From an uncultured Collinsella sp. (GTDB taxonomy: Bacteria > Actinomycetota > Coriobacteriia > Coriobacteriales > Coriobacteriaceae): a stretch of DNA of 14,595 bases. The notes beneath the pieces are model-generated. The model saw only the letters and a program-made list of their open reading frames with translations. It searched no databases and was not told the DNA's origin. This document shows positions 6,145 through 13,813 of this stretch, one piece after another. The stretch covers positions 1 to 14,595 of the forward strand of contig URGG01000049.1 in NCBI GenBank assembly GCA_900547345.1, written 5' to 3'. The position numbers and the translations under genes were made by a program. How positions within the stretch are numbered: position 1 is the first letter of the stretch; every line of letters begins with the position of its first letter.

Positions 6145-7584
6145 TTATGCCTCCTTCGTTTTCGGTGCGGTTTTCTTGGTGCGCACGCTGAATATGGCGC
6201 AGATAAGGGAAACGAGGCCGATTGCCGCGCACACCTTGTAAGCGACGCCCGCGCCCACGGCGGTGGCTACTTGGATGCTCGCATCGACGCCGGCCGACGC
6301 GGTGACGCTTGTCATGACCGTGATGATGAGCGCCGTGCACAAACCGCCGGCGACCTGGCGACCGGTGTTCGCGATGGCGTTGCCGTGGGCGATCATGTCA
6401 TTTTTCAAGGCATTGACACCCCATGTGTTCACCGGCATGTTCGCGAGCGACTGGCCGGCGGACTGCAGCATGCAGAACAGCGCAACCACCAAGATGGGCG
6501 TGTTTACCGTCGAAAGCGAGAGCAGGAACAGGGCGCCGGTCATGAGGGCCAGGCCGACGATCGAGATGGCACGCGGACCGAACTTGTCGAACACCACGCC
6601 GGAGATAGGGCTGATGATGATGCCCACCGCCGCGGCGGGAAGCATGGCCATGCCGGTTTCGAAGGCCGAAGCGCCAAGCGAGGTTTGCAGCAGCAACGGC
6701 AACAGCGTGTTGGTGACCAGGCATGCGGCGTTGATGAGCGTGACGATGATGGCGGCCACGCGGAACTCGCGCGTCTTGAGCGTGCCCAGTTGAAGCAGCG
6801 GGTCCTCGATTTTGCCCTGGCGTACGACGAACAGCACCAAGCACACGACACCCGCGACGATCGAGCCGAGCACCACGGGGTTGCCCCAACCCATCGACGA
6901 GGCGCTCGAGAACCCGTAGAGAAGTCCGCCGAAGGCGATGGTGGAGAGGACGACCGAGGGCAGGTCGAGCTTGGGGTTCTTCAGCTCGCCCACGTTTTTC
7001 AGCATGAACACGCCCAGCACCAGCACGAGAATTGCGAGGGGGACGATGGCGCCGATCATGGTGCGCCAGCCGTACGTGTCGATCACCGCACCGCCTACGA
7101 CGGGGCCGACCGCGGGACCCGCCGACATGACGATGCCCGCCATGCCCATAGCCGTTCCTCGTTTCTCGACGGGGAACACCAGCATGGGAACCACCGAGAC
7201 AAGCGGCATGAGCACGCCTGAGCCCGCCGCTTGCAACACGCGACCGATGATGAGGAACAGGAAATCAGGGGCTGCGGCGCACAGCAGCGTGCCCAGCGCG
7301 AACACCAGCGTCGCCCCGAAGAATAGCGCGCGGGTGCTGAACTTGTCGATAAGGAACGCCGAAACGGGGACCATGATGCCGCTCACCAGCGGGTATATGG
7401 ACATGATCCACTGGGCAGTCGAGGCATCGATGGCGAAATCGGACATGATGACCGGCAGCGCAGGCGACATCACCGTTTGGTTCAGTAGCGCCAAGAAGGC
7501 ACCCAGGACGACGACCGCGACGATGCGGATCTGGGTACCGGTAATGCGCCCATTGGCGGGCGCGACCGTACAATTATCAGACAT
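6145..7584 (-). CDS. MFS multidrug efflux transporter, DHA2 (EmrB/QacA, LmrB-like) family
   Basis: A 479-residue, 14-segment major facilitator, usual length for drug:proton antiporters of the DHA2 group. Near the N-terminus LNQTVMSPALPVI (34-46) matches the first-helix motif in its LmrB-like form. DKFSTRALF (80-88) is the loop 2-3 motif, and the antiporter motif C reads SAGPAVGPVVGG (154-165). The stretch LDLPSVVLSTIAFGGLLYGF is also LmrB-like. It probably expels a lipophilic drug or other amphiphile using the proton gradient. GAAGGAAG precedes the ATG at 7584. A promoter is visible at 7792-7820, with a leader of about 200 nt. The CBS protein gene follows 3 nt downstream. Confidence 0.9.
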   Translation of the reverse strand: MSDNCTVAPANGRITGTQIRIVAVVVLGAFLALLNQTVMSPALPVIMSDFAIDASTAQWIMSIYPLVSGIMVPVSAFLIDKFSTRALFFGATLVFALGTLLCAAAPDFLFLIIGRVLQAAGSGVLMPLVSVVPMLVFPVEKRGTAMGMAGIVMSAGPAVGPVVGGAVIDTYGWRTMIGAIVPLAILVLVLGVFMLKNVGELKNPKLDLPSVVLSTIAFGGLLYGFSSASSMGWGNPVVLGSIVAGVVCLVLFVVRQGKIEDPLLQLGTLKTREFRVAAIIVTLINAACLVTNTLLPLLLQTSLGASAFETGMAMLPAAAVGIIISPISGVVFDKFGPRAISIVGLALMTGALFLLSLSTVNTPILVVALFCMLQSAGQSLANMPVNTWGVNALKNDMIAHGNAIANTGRQVAGGLCTALIITVMTSVTASAGVDASIQVATAVGAGVAYKVCAAIGLVSLICAIFSVRTKKTAPKTKEA

Positions 7585-7646
7585 AAGCTTCCTTCGTATC
7601 TATTCGATTCTTCGCCGAAGGCGCACCGGCCCACGGGCGAAATAAC

Positions 7647-7743
7647 ATGCACGTGCTATGCGTGCATCAGATACGACAGGAAGAAAGCGGCTGCTCAGAG
7701 CGCACTTGGGGAACAACAGGAGAGGCCCCGTATACCAGGGGCC
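7647..7743 (-). promoter_or_regulatory. Hairpins in the MFS leader
   Basis: ATGCACG (7647-7653) pairs with CGTGCAT (7661-7667), and GGCCCC (7724-7729) pairs with GGGGCC (7738-7743). Both lie in the presumed untranslated leader of the pump gene. The first could equally be an operator. Neither is followed by a T-run on the minus strand, so simple termination is unlikely. Confidence 0.4.
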
Positions 7744-7780
7744 GCCGAATTGCGATGTATGCTTTGGTCAAATCCTTCAT
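7667..7780 (-). CDS. Possible leader peptide (37 codons) upstream of the MFS gene
   Basis: ATG at 7780 opens a 37-codon frame (starting MKDLTKAYIAIRRP) that ends with TGA at the base of the hairpin 7647-7667. It starts only a few nt downstream of the predicted transcription start and has no Shine-Dalgarno sequence, so it would be nearly leaderless. Leader peptides controlling drug-pump genes are known, but this one is supported only by position. Confidence 0.2.
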   Translation of the reverse strand: MKDLTKAYIAIRRPLVYGASPVVPQVRSEQPLSSCRI

Positions 7781-7791
7781 AGCGGGGAGGT

Positions 7792-7820
7792 ATTCTAGCA
7801 GCCGTCTTCGCCCCTTTCAA
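7792..7820 (-). promoter_or_regulatory. Sigma-70-type promoter for the MFS-CBS operon
   Basis: On the minus strand TTGAAA (7815-7820) and TAGAAT (7792-7797) are separated by exactly 17 bp. Each hexamer is close to consensus. Transcription should start near 7785 and give a leader of about 200 nt before the pump gene. Confidence 0.6.
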
Positions 7821-8104
7821 GGGATGTAACCCAGACGTTGATTTTCTTCACCGAGGCGCCATCGTTGACGGGTGGCGTGCTTCTCTATCGCCACACCGCG
7901 GGGCGAGGGAACGCCGCGGCGAGCTTGTACATCGGCTATGTGTGCAGCTGCGAGCGTGTCGCCGGCGCGCGCTGGGCGCCAGTCCGATCCGGCCGACTCT
8001 TGCCGACGGTCGGTCGCCGTCCTCCTCCATCTCCGCCTGCTCTGTTTTTGCTCGGCTCCCTTGTCGTATCATGGACGGACGAGAATTGAGCGAAGGCGGT
8101 ACGT
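7821..8104. other. Intergenic region, no gene seen
   Basis: GC-rich sequence between the MFS promoter and the ArsC-like gene. The open frames here overlap one another on both strands and have no recognisable motif or ribosome binding site. TATCAT at 8067-8072 could be a -10 for the gene at 8105, with no clear -35. Confidence 0.5.
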
Positions 8105-8446
8105 ATGAACATCCAGATATTCGGCACGAAGAAAAGCTTCGATACTAAGAAGGCGCAGCGCTATTTCAAGGAACGTCGTGTGAAGTTCCAGTTCATCGAC
8201 TTGAAGGAAAAGGAGATGAGCAAAGGCGAGCTCGAAAGCGTGGCGCGCGCCGTCGGCGGGATCGACGCTGTGATCGATCCAAAGGCGAAAGATGCCGACA
8301 CGGTTGCGCTCGTACAGTATCTTGCTGCCGACCAGAAGTTCGAAAAGGTGCTCGATAACCAGCAGATTCTTCGTGAGCCCATCGTTCGCAACGGCCGCCA
8401 GGCAACCGTTGGCTACGAGCCTGACGTGTGGAAGGGCTGGGAATAA
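8105..8446 (+). CDS. ArsC/Spx-family (thioredoxin-fold) protein without the active-site cysteine
   Basis: A 113-residue, complete ArsC/Spx/YffB-type protein. It starts NIQIFGTKKSFDTKKAQRYF; the family normally has a cysteine after GxxxC, and here the aligned residue is S11 (codon AGC, one base from TGC). The second family motif is present as ILREPIVRNGRQATVGY (88-104), including the arginine of RPIV. There is no CxxC and in fact no cysteine at all, so classical arsenate reduction or redox sensing through this thiol is not possible. The start is supported by AAGGCGG upstream. A large hairpin follows the stop. It could be a divergent glutaredoxin-like binding protein or a recently inactivated enzyme. 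Confidence 0.85.
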   Translation: MNIQIFGTKKSFDTKKAQRYFKERRVKFQFIDLKEKEMSKGELESVARAVGGIDAVIDPKAKDADTVALVQYLAADQKFEKVLDNQQILREPIVRNGRQATVGYEPDVWKGWE

Positions 8447-8450
8447 AGTG

Positions 8451-8492
8451 AAGCGCCCACGCCCGTGGTTTTATCCACGGACGCGGGCGCTT
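8451..8492. terminator. Hairpin between convergent genes, probable bidirectional terminator
   Basis: AAGCGCCC (8451-8458) pairs with GGGCGCTT (8485-8492), and CCGTGG (8463-8468) pairs with CCACGG (8475-8480) around a TTTTAT loop. It lies 5 nt after the ArsC-like gene and also downstream of the dehydratase gene, which ends at 8616. The T-run is very short, so efficiency is uncertain. From 8493 to 8615 I see only a minor GGCGC/GCGCC hairpin. Confidence 0.6.
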
Positions 8493-8615
8493 GCGTAAGA
8501 CGTCTCTTGTCGTTTGAGTGGAGCGCCCCGGCGGCGCTGAACAACGCGCCCCGGTGACGTGGCTCGAGGCTCTTTGTGCCGCACATCTATGAGAGGGAAT
8601 CGATGCGCACGGGCG

Positions 8616-10394
8616 CTACTCCATGTAGCCGCCCTGAATGGCGGAAACCGCATGCTCGGTAAAGAACTTGAGCGTGCCGGAGGTATAGCGATTAGCCTTG
8701 GGCTTCCAAGCGGCTCGACGCTCGGCCAGGACGGCGTCGACCTCGGCCGGCTCCATCTTCTTGCCGGCGATGCCCACGATAGACAGCGAGCGCTCGGGAA
8801 TATTGATCTGGATAAGGTCGCCCTCCTCGATCAGGGCAATCGGGCCGCCCACGGCAGCCTCGGGCGAAACGTGACCGATAGCCGGGCCCTTGGAGGCGCC
8901 GGAGAAGCGGCCGTCAGTGATCAGGGCAATGCTCGCGCCCAGCTCGGGGTCGCTGGCGATAGCCTCGGTGGTGTAGAACATCTCGGGCATGCCGGAACCC
9001 TTGGGGCCCTCATAACGAATGATGACGGCGTCGCCGGGCTTGACCTCGTGCGTCAGGACGGCGTGGATAGCGTCCTCCTCGCAGTCGAACGGACGTGCCT
9101 TAAGCGTGGCCTGGAACATCTCGCGCGGAACAACCGTGTGCTTGACGACGGCGCCCTCGGGGGCAAGGTTGCCGTGGAGGATGGCGATGGAGCCGTCGGT
9201 ACCAAAGGCCTGGTCAAACGGGCGAATGATGTCCTCGCGCTTGAGATTCCACTTCTCAAGGTAACGACCGCACTTCTCGTAGTAACCGTTGTTCTTGAGG
9301 TCCTCGAGGTTCTCGCCGAGAGTCTTGCCGGTGACGGTCATAACGTCGAGGTGGAGCATCGACTTGATCTCCTCCATGATGCGCGGCACGCCGCCCGCAT
9401 AGTAGAAGAACTGCGCCGGCCACTCGCCTGCGGGGCGAACGTTGAGCAGGTAGTGGGCGCCACGGTGCAGGCGATCGAAATCGTCGGCGGACATCTCGAT
9501 GCCAAACTCGCGGGCGATCGCGGGAATGTGCAGCAGCGAGTTGGTGGAGCCCGAAATGGCGCCGTGGACCATGATGAGGTTCTCGAAGGACTCCTTGGTC
9601 ACGATGTCGCGGGGGCACAGGTTGTGCTCGGAGAGCCACACGGACTGACGGCCAGCCTCGCGCGCAAATTCGCGCAGGTCGGAGCTCGTCGCAGGCAGCA
9701 GGGCCGTGCCGGGCAGCATAAGGCCCAGGGCCTCGGCGGTAACCTGCATGGTCGAGGCGGTACCCATAAACGAGCAGGCGCCGCAGCTGGGGCATGCGTT
9801 GTGCTTGGCAAACTCAAGCTCCTCGCGGGAGATCTCGCCGCGCTCGTAGCGGGCAGAAATCGCGCCGAGCTGCTCCAGGGTCAGCAGGTCGGGGCCTGCA
9901 TCCATGACACCGCCGGTAACGACGATGGAGGGGATGTTGATGCGGCCCATGGCCATGAGGTTCGCAGGCAGGCCCTTATCGCAGCTGGCGACAAAGACGC
10001 CGGCGTCGAACGGGGTGGCCTTGGCATGGATCTCGATCATGTTGGCGATCATGTCGCGGCTGGGCAGCGAGTAGTTAATGCCGTCGTGGCCCTGGGCCTC
10101 GCCGTCGCAGATATCGGTGCAGAAGTAACGGGCACCGTGACCGCCAGCCTCGGCAACGCCAGCACGGACCTCCTCGACCAGCTCAAACAGGCCGGCAGAA
10201 CCCGGGTGCGAGTCGCCAAACGTCGACTCGATAATGACCTGCGGCTTGTCCAGATCCTCGATGGACCAGCCAGAGCCCAGACGCAGCGGGTCCATCTCGG
10301 GGCTGATGGTGCGAAACTTGCCGGAACGCGGCTGCAGCTTGGCAACCAGGTCGGCTGCCTCCTGCTGAATCTGTGCCTTGGTCTTCTCGTCCAT
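8616..10394 (-). CDS. IlvD/Edd-family dehydratase, probably acting on a sugar acid
   Basis: A 592-residue iron-sulfur dehydratase. Family landmarks are CTDICDG (92-98), SCDKGLP (137-143), CPSCGAC (201-207) and, near the C-terminus, TDGRFSGAS with the catalytic serine. The cysteines fit a [2Fe-2S] cluster as in arabinonate/xylonate dehydratases and IlvD. Dihydroxy-acid dehydratase (isoleucine/valine synthesis) has the same fold and cannot be excluded from sequence alone. The gene follows a GntP permease and faces a sugar-acid regulator and dehydrogenase, with no ilvB, ilvC or leu gene near, so I favour conversion of a hexonate such as gluconate or galactonate to its 2-keto-3-deoxy acid. The start at 10394 has AGAGGAGAG upstream; a longer start at 10430 has none. 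Confidence 0.85.
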   Translation of the reverse strand: MDEKTKAQIQQEAADLVAKLQPRSGKFRTISPEMDPLRLGSGWSIEDLDKPQVIIESTFGDSHPGSAGLFELVEEVRAGVAEAGGHGARYFCTDICDGEAQGHDGINYSLPSRDMIANMIEIHAKATPFDAGVFVASCDKGLPANLMAMGRINIPSIVVTGGVMDAGPDLLTLEQLGAISARYERGEISREELEFAKHNACPSCGACSFMGTASTMQVTAEALGLMLPGTALLPATSSDLREFAREAGRQSVWLSEHNLCPRDIVTKESFENLIMVHGAISGSTNSLLHIPAIAREFGIEMSADDFDRLHRGAHYLLNVRPAGEWPAQFFYYAGGVPRIMEEIKSMLHLDVMTVTGKTLGENLEDLKNNGYYEKCGRYLEKWNLKREDIIRPFDQAFGTDGSIAILHGNLAPEGAVVKHTVVPREMFQATLKARPFDCEEDAIHAVLTHEVKPGDAVIIRYEGPKGSGMPEMFYTTEAIASDPELGASIALITDGRFSGASKGPAIGHVSPEAAVGGPIALIEEGDLIQINIPERSLSIVGIAGKKMEPAEVDAVLAERRAAWKPKANRYTSGTLKFFTEHAVSAIQGGYME

Positions 10395-10425
10395 GATGCT
10401 CTCCTCTTTTGATTTGAACGGTTGT

Positions 10426-10438
10426 ACCAATCGTTGGT
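10426..10438. promoter_or_regulatory. Palindrome ACCAATCGTTGGT, possible operator
   Basis: Five-bp arms ACCAA and TTGGT flank TCG, 32 bp upstream of the dehydratase start. TTGGT/ACCAA half-sites are seen in operators of FadR-type GntR regulators of uronate and gluconate genes, which fits this locus. It differs from the GTCTGATG sites upstream of the permease. Confidence 0.35.
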
Positions 10439-10462
10439 TAATGAATCAGGTGTAAATGGGTA

Positions 10463-10479
10463 CCGAGCGATGCCCTCGG
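10463..10479. other. Small hairpin between permease and dehydratase genes
   Basis: CCGAG (10463-10467) pairs with CTCGG (10475-10479) in the 108-bp gap between the two minus-strand genes. There is no T-run downstream on the minus strand. It may stabilise mRNA ends or partly terminate transcription so that the two genes are unequally expressed. Confidence 0.35.
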
Positions 10480-10502
10480 CAAAAGATGCTTAGCTACGCG
10501 AA

Positions 10503-11864
10503 CTAGGCGAAGAACGAAATCACCAGGGCGCAGGCAAGACCCGAAAGGCCGATGAGCGTCTCCATAATGGTCCAGGACTTGAGGGTGGTTTTCTCGTCAA
10601 TCTCCAGGAACGAGGAGCACATCCAAAAACCGGCATCGTTGACGTGCGAGAGGGCCGTGGCACCGCCGCAGATAGCAAGACAGATGGAGGCACGCATGAG
10701 CACCGAAGCGCCGGCGACCGCGGGCATGGCGGCCATAATGCCCGATGCCATGGTCATAGCGACGATGGAACTGCCGACAGAGGCACGCACCATGACGGCG
10801 ATCAAAAAGGCAACGACCACCAAAGGCAGTGGTGAGGCCTCGAGCATAGGGCCGATAACCTGGCCCAAGCCGCAGTCCTGCAGCATCCAGCGAATGACGC
10901 CGCCACAGGCGATAACCAGCAAGATCATGCCGACGGGCTTAAGAGAGCGGTCGAGCAAGGCCTTGAGCTCGGCACCGGAGTAGCCGCGCCGCGCGCCCAG
11001 CAGATACATCGCGACGAGCGTGGCGAGCGTCAAAGCGACGAACGGCTTGCCCAGGAAGGCAAGAATCGAGGCGAGTTCGGCGGGCATGGGGATATAAGAG
11101 GACAACGTGCCCAGCAAAATCAGACAAAGCGGCGTGAGCACGATCGCGAGCACCATGCCAAAGGAAGGAAGCTCCTTTTCGTCGCTCGCACCCTCGGCAG
11201 AGGTAAAGTGCTCCGGAACATCGGTAAAAATGCGACCGCCCACGTTGCGGCCCCAGATGACGCCGGCAATTGCCATGGCGATGAAGGCGGTGGGGATACC
11301 GACGAGGATCATGGTGCCCAGGTCGACACCGAGCGTGCCGGCGACCAGAACCGACCCGGCCGATGGCGGCACAAACGCATAGCCAGCGGCAAGTCCCGCG
11401 AGCAGCGCGATGCCATAGTAGAGCGTCGACTTTTTGGTCTGCGATGCCACGCTAAATGCAAGCGGAATCAAAACGACCACGCCGGCCTCAAAGAACACCG
11501 TAGTGCCGATGACCAAACCGGTGATGCCCAGCGCCCAGCTGGAGTGGCCCTGGCCAAAGGTATCAATGAAGGTCTGGGCGATCTTCTTGGCGCCGCCGCT
11601 CTCCTCCAAAATCTGGCCAAACATCGATCCCAGGCCAATGAGCAGGGCGATGTTTTGCAGCGTGGTGCCCACGCCCTTGGTGACGGTGTCTGCCACCATG
11701 TCGAGCGGCATGCCGGCACCGATACCGATCACGAGCGCCGAGACCATCATCGACAGCACGGGGTGCAGCTTGAACTTGATGATGAGCGCAAGCAGCAGCG
11801 CGATGCCCACGATGGCGGCGATGACCAGCCTGGTGGGATCAGCCATAAACGTTGGGTCTGACAT
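10503..11864 (-). CDS. GntP-family gluconate/hexonate permease
   Basis: A 453-residue integral membrane protein with the GntP layout of many hydrophobic helices. Family signatures are IGLGSMFGQILEESGGAKKIAQT (76-98), FFEAGVVVLIPLAF (124-137) and SHVNDAGFW near the end (406-414). The usual HGFLPPHPGP loop appears here as GYAFVPPSAGS (161-171), losing the histidines, so the substrate may differ from gluconate. It would import a sugar acid with protons. GGAGG precedes the ATG at 11864. It is the first gene of a probable operon with the dehydratase and is divergent from the FCD regulator at 12099, with several candidate operators between them. Confidence 0.9.
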   Translation of the reverse strand: MSDPTFMADPTRLVIAAIVGIALLLALIIKFKLHPVLSMMVSALVIGIGAGMPLDMVADTVTKGVGTTLQNIALLIGLGSMFGQILEESGGAKKIAQTFIDTFGQGHSSWALGITGLVIGTTVFFEAGVVVLIPLAFSVASQTKKSTLYYGIALLAGLAAGYAFVPPSAGSVLVAGTLGVDLGTMILVGIPTAFIAMAIAGVIWGRNVGGRIFTDVPEHFTSAEGASDEKELPSFGMVLAIVLTPLCLILLGTLSSYIPMPAELASILAFLGKPFVALTLATLVAMYLLGARRGYSGAELKALLDRSLKPVGMILLVIACGGVIRWMLQDCGLGQVIGPMLEASPLPLVVVAFLIAVMVRASVGSSIVAMTMASGIMAAMPAVAGASVLMRASICLAICGGATALSHVNDAGFWMCSSFLEIDEKTTLKSWTIMETLIGLSGLACALVISFFA

Positions 11865-11876
11865 CTTTCCTCCAAT

Positions 11877-11933
11877 TCATCAGACCTTTTGAATTCGTCT
11901 GATGACTATAGCGTGTTTTGGAATGGTCTGATG
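11877..11933. promoter_or_regulatory. Cluster of GTCTGATG operator half-sites
   Basis: TCATCAGAC (11877-11885) and GTCTGATGA (11897-11905) form a 9-bp inverted repeat with an 11-nt spacer. A third GTCTGATG lies at 11926-11933, preceded by TG. The sites begin 13 bp upstream of the permease start, overlapping the region where its promoter must be (TATAGT on the minus strand near 11906-11911). The divergent FCD regulator at 12099 is the obvious candidate to bind. Confidence 0.6.
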
Positions 11934-11948
11934 TTTCATTTTGAAATT

Positions 11949-11979
11949 TTTACCAAATACATCTGATGTATTTGGTAAA
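11949..11979. promoter_or_regulatory. Perfect 31-bp palindrome in the divergent control region
   Basis: Two 15-bp arms (11949-11963 and 11965-11979) flank a single T. The arm contains ACCAAATACATC, and the centre reads ATCTGATG, overlapping the same TCTGATG motif found at 11897 and 11926. It is 85 bp from the permease start and 120 bp from the regulator start, so it could control both directions. Such a long perfect palindrome could bind two dimers or form a cruciform. Confidence 0.65.
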
Positions 11980-12098
11980 CGGTCGTATTTGCGCTGCGAA
12001 CGGTATATCTAAGCCGCCCGACTCAAATCCAGCGGCCAATATCGCATCCTTGGTGCGCTAAAATAGCTCAGATGAATTTTGTAATGAAAGGTATAGCT

Positions 12099-12791
12099 AT
12101 GGCCCGCGCCGAATCGGGACTCCCCGAGCAAATATCGGAGAAAATCATTCAACTGATCCTGGATGAGCATCTTGAACAAGGCGATCGCCTGCCCAAGGAG
12201 GCCGTGCTCGTCGAGCGCCTGGGCGCCGGCAGGAGCACGGTGCGCGAGGCCATGAAGCTGCTGCAGTCGCGCAATATCGTGCGCATTAAGCAAGGTTCGG
12301 GCACCTATGTGGCGTCAAACCCCGGCGTTGCCGACGACCCGCTGGGCTTTACCTTTATCGACGACAAGCAGCGTCTGGCGCGCGACCTACTCGAGGTGCG
12401 CTTTATGATCGAGCCGCAGATGGCACGCATGGCGGCCGAGCACGCAACCAACGACCAGGTCATCTGTATCAAAGAGCTCTGCGACGAATCCGAGCACCTG
12501 GCCGAGGCCGGTGAGGATTACTCCGCCGCCGACACCGCGTTCCACAATGCCATTGCCGAAAGCTGCGGCAACCTCGTTGTCCCCCGCCTGATGGGCGTGC
12601 TCAAGGCATCTGTCCCCCTGTTTATTGACGTGACCGGCAAAAAGCTGGTTGAGGAGACCATCCGCACCCACCGTGGTGTGGCCGATGCCATCGCCGCGCG
12701 CAATCCCACCGCAGCGCACGACGCGATGTACCTGCATCTGGTGTACAACCGCAACATGATCGCAGAGGGCACGCAGGAACAGAGCGAATAA
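12099..12791 (+). CDS. GntR-family regulator, FCD (FadR-type) subfamily, of the sugar-acid locus
   Basis: A 230-residue regulator. The winged helix spans about residues 8-72, with recognition helix GAGRSTVREAMKLL (42-55) and wing GSGTYV (66-71). The FCD ligand-binding domain covers about 85-215 and keeps probable metal ligands D135, H139, H181 and H203. Members of this group control gluconate, uronate and galactonate genes and release DNA on binding the sugar acid. The ATG at 12099 was chosen because GAAAGG lies 7 nt upstream; in-frame ATGs at 12072 and 12084 have no ribosome binding site. It lies between the permease/dehydratase pair and the dehydrogenase, and probably binds the palindromes at 11877-11979. 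Sequence differs clearly from the other FCD regulator at 78-770. Confidence 0.93.
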   Translation: MARAESGLPEQISEKIIQLILDEHLEQGDRLPKEAVLVERLGAGRSTVREAMKLLQSRNIVRIKQGSGTYVASNPGVADDPLGFTFIDDKQRLARDLLEVRFMIEPQMARMAAEHATNDQVICIKELCDESEHLAEAGEDYSAADTAFHNAIAESCGNLVVPRLMGVLKASVPLFIDVTGKKLVEETIRTHRGVADAIAARNPTAAHDAMYLHLVYNRNMIAEGTQEQSE

Positions 12792-12834
12792 ACGTCCGCG
12801 CGGCAAGGACAAGACTGCCGTTCGCCTTTTAAAA

Positions 12835-12894
12835 GTGAACGTTCACCTGATTTTAGGAAATAAGGGGTGGCTATTACGCCGCTTCACCTATACT
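12835..12894 (+). promoter_or_regulatory. Palindrome GTGAACGTTCAC and a TATACT box before the SDR gene
   Basis: The 12-bp perfect palindrome at 12835-12846 shares its core with the one at 933-948. TATACT at 12889-12894 is a candidate -10, 42 bp downstream, with no good -35. It lies in the 160-bp gap before the dehydrogenase at 12952, suggesting that this gene has its own promoter. Confidence 0.45.
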
Positions 12895-12951
12895 GACCTT
12901 GCATGAAAAGCAAGACTTATATAGATGAACGTTTCTTTTGAAAGGATCGCT

Positions 12952-13761
12952 ATGTCTGATCTTATGGACAGCTTCCGCCTGGATGGCAAGGTCGCGCTCG
13001 TGACCGGCGCCACCTACGGCATTGGCATGGCCATTGCCGAGGCGCTCGGAGAGGCCGGCGCCAAAATCGCCTTTAACGCCCGTCACGCCGACAAGGTCGC
13101 CGAGGCCGAGAAGCACTACCGCGAGCTGGGCTTTGACGCTCACGGCTATGTTGCCGATGTCACCGACGAGGCCGTCGTCGCCGAGCTCATCGCCAAGATT
13201 GAGGCCGACTTTGGCACCACGCCCGATATCCTGGTCAACAACGCTGGCGTCATCCAGCGTACCCCGATGCTCGACATGAGCGCCGAGGACTTCCGCCGCG
13301 TCGTCGATATTGACCTCAACGCACCGTTTATCGTGTCCAAGGCCTGCCTGCCCGGCATGATCGCCAAGGGCCACGGCAAAATCATCAACATCTGCTCGAT
13401 GATGAGCGAGCTGGGCCGCGAGACCATCGCCGGCTATGCCGCCGCCAAGGGCGGACTCAAGATGCTCACCAAGAACATCTGCTCCGAATTTGGCGAGGCC
13501 AACATCCAGTGCAACGGCATTGGGCCCGGCTACATCGCCACGCCGCAAACCGCACCCCTGCGCGAGACGCAGCCCGACGGCAGCCGCCATCCGTTTGACC
13601 AGTTCATCATTGCCAAGACGCCAGCAGCCCGTTGGGGCACGCCCGAGGATCTGAAGGGCCCCGCCGTGTTCCTGGCTTCCGACGCGTCGAACTTCGTCAA
13701 CGGCCACATCCTCTACGTCGACGGCGGCATCCTCGCATACATTGGAAAACAGCCTCAATAA
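12952..13761 (+). CDS. SDR-family sugar-acid dehydrogenase (gluconate 5-dehydrogenase / DhuD-like)
   Basis: A 269-residue short-chain dehydrogenase. The nucleotide-binding motif is TGATYGIG (18-25), NNAG is at 96-99, and the catalytic triad is S149, Y162, K166 with the standard Yx3K spacing. The closest named relatives that I recognise are gluconate 5-dehydrogenases and the streptococcal DhuD, which reduces 2,5-diketo-3-deoxygluconate to KDG. The next gene encodes an RpiB-type isomerase like DhuI, which favours the DhuD role. The start at 12952 has GAAAGGA 5 nt upstream; an upstream ATG at 12925 has none. It is cytosolic. The gap to the isomerase holds an inverted repeat but no T-rich terminator. 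Confidence 0.85.
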   Translation: MSDLMDSFRLDGKVALVTGATYGIGMAIAEALGEAGAKIAFNARHADKVAEAEKHYRELGFDAHGYVADVTDEAVVAELIAKIEADFGTTPDILVNNAGVIQRTPMLDMSAEDFRRVVDIDLNAPFIVSKACLPGMIAKGHGKIINICSMMSELGRETIAGYAAAKGGLKMLTKNICSEFGEANIQCNGIGPGYIATPQTAPLRETQPDGSRHPFDQFIIAKTPAARWGTPEDLKGPAVFLASDASNFVNGHILYVDGGILAYIGKQPQ

Positions 13762-13813
13762 GCGTAGCCGCAACAGCCCATATCAGGTTTCATCCACTCG
13801 TTTTTCATTTGAG

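Noticed and set aside
5266..7221. 651-codon plus-strand frame opposite the MGMT, CBS and MFS genes
   Set aside because: It is an antisense shadow rich in H, R, D and G, crosses three real genes, and has no domain or ribosome binding site.
7848..8089. Short overlapping frames on both strands upstream of the ArsC-like gene
   Set aside because: Low-complexity R/S/P/A-rich translations without motifs or ribosome binding sites.
8616..10394. Branched-chain amino acid gene ilvD
   Set aside because: The family fits, but the neighbours are sugar-acid genes and no other ilv or leu gene is near; I keep it as a family-level call only.
8559..10412. 617-codon plus-strand frame opposite the dehydratase
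   Set aside because: It is a shadow of the high-GC dehydratase gene; the minus strand carries all conserved motifs.
12874..13773. 299-codon minus-strand frame opposite the SDR gene
   Set aside because: It is an antisense shadow; the plus strand has a complete SDR with ribosome binding site.
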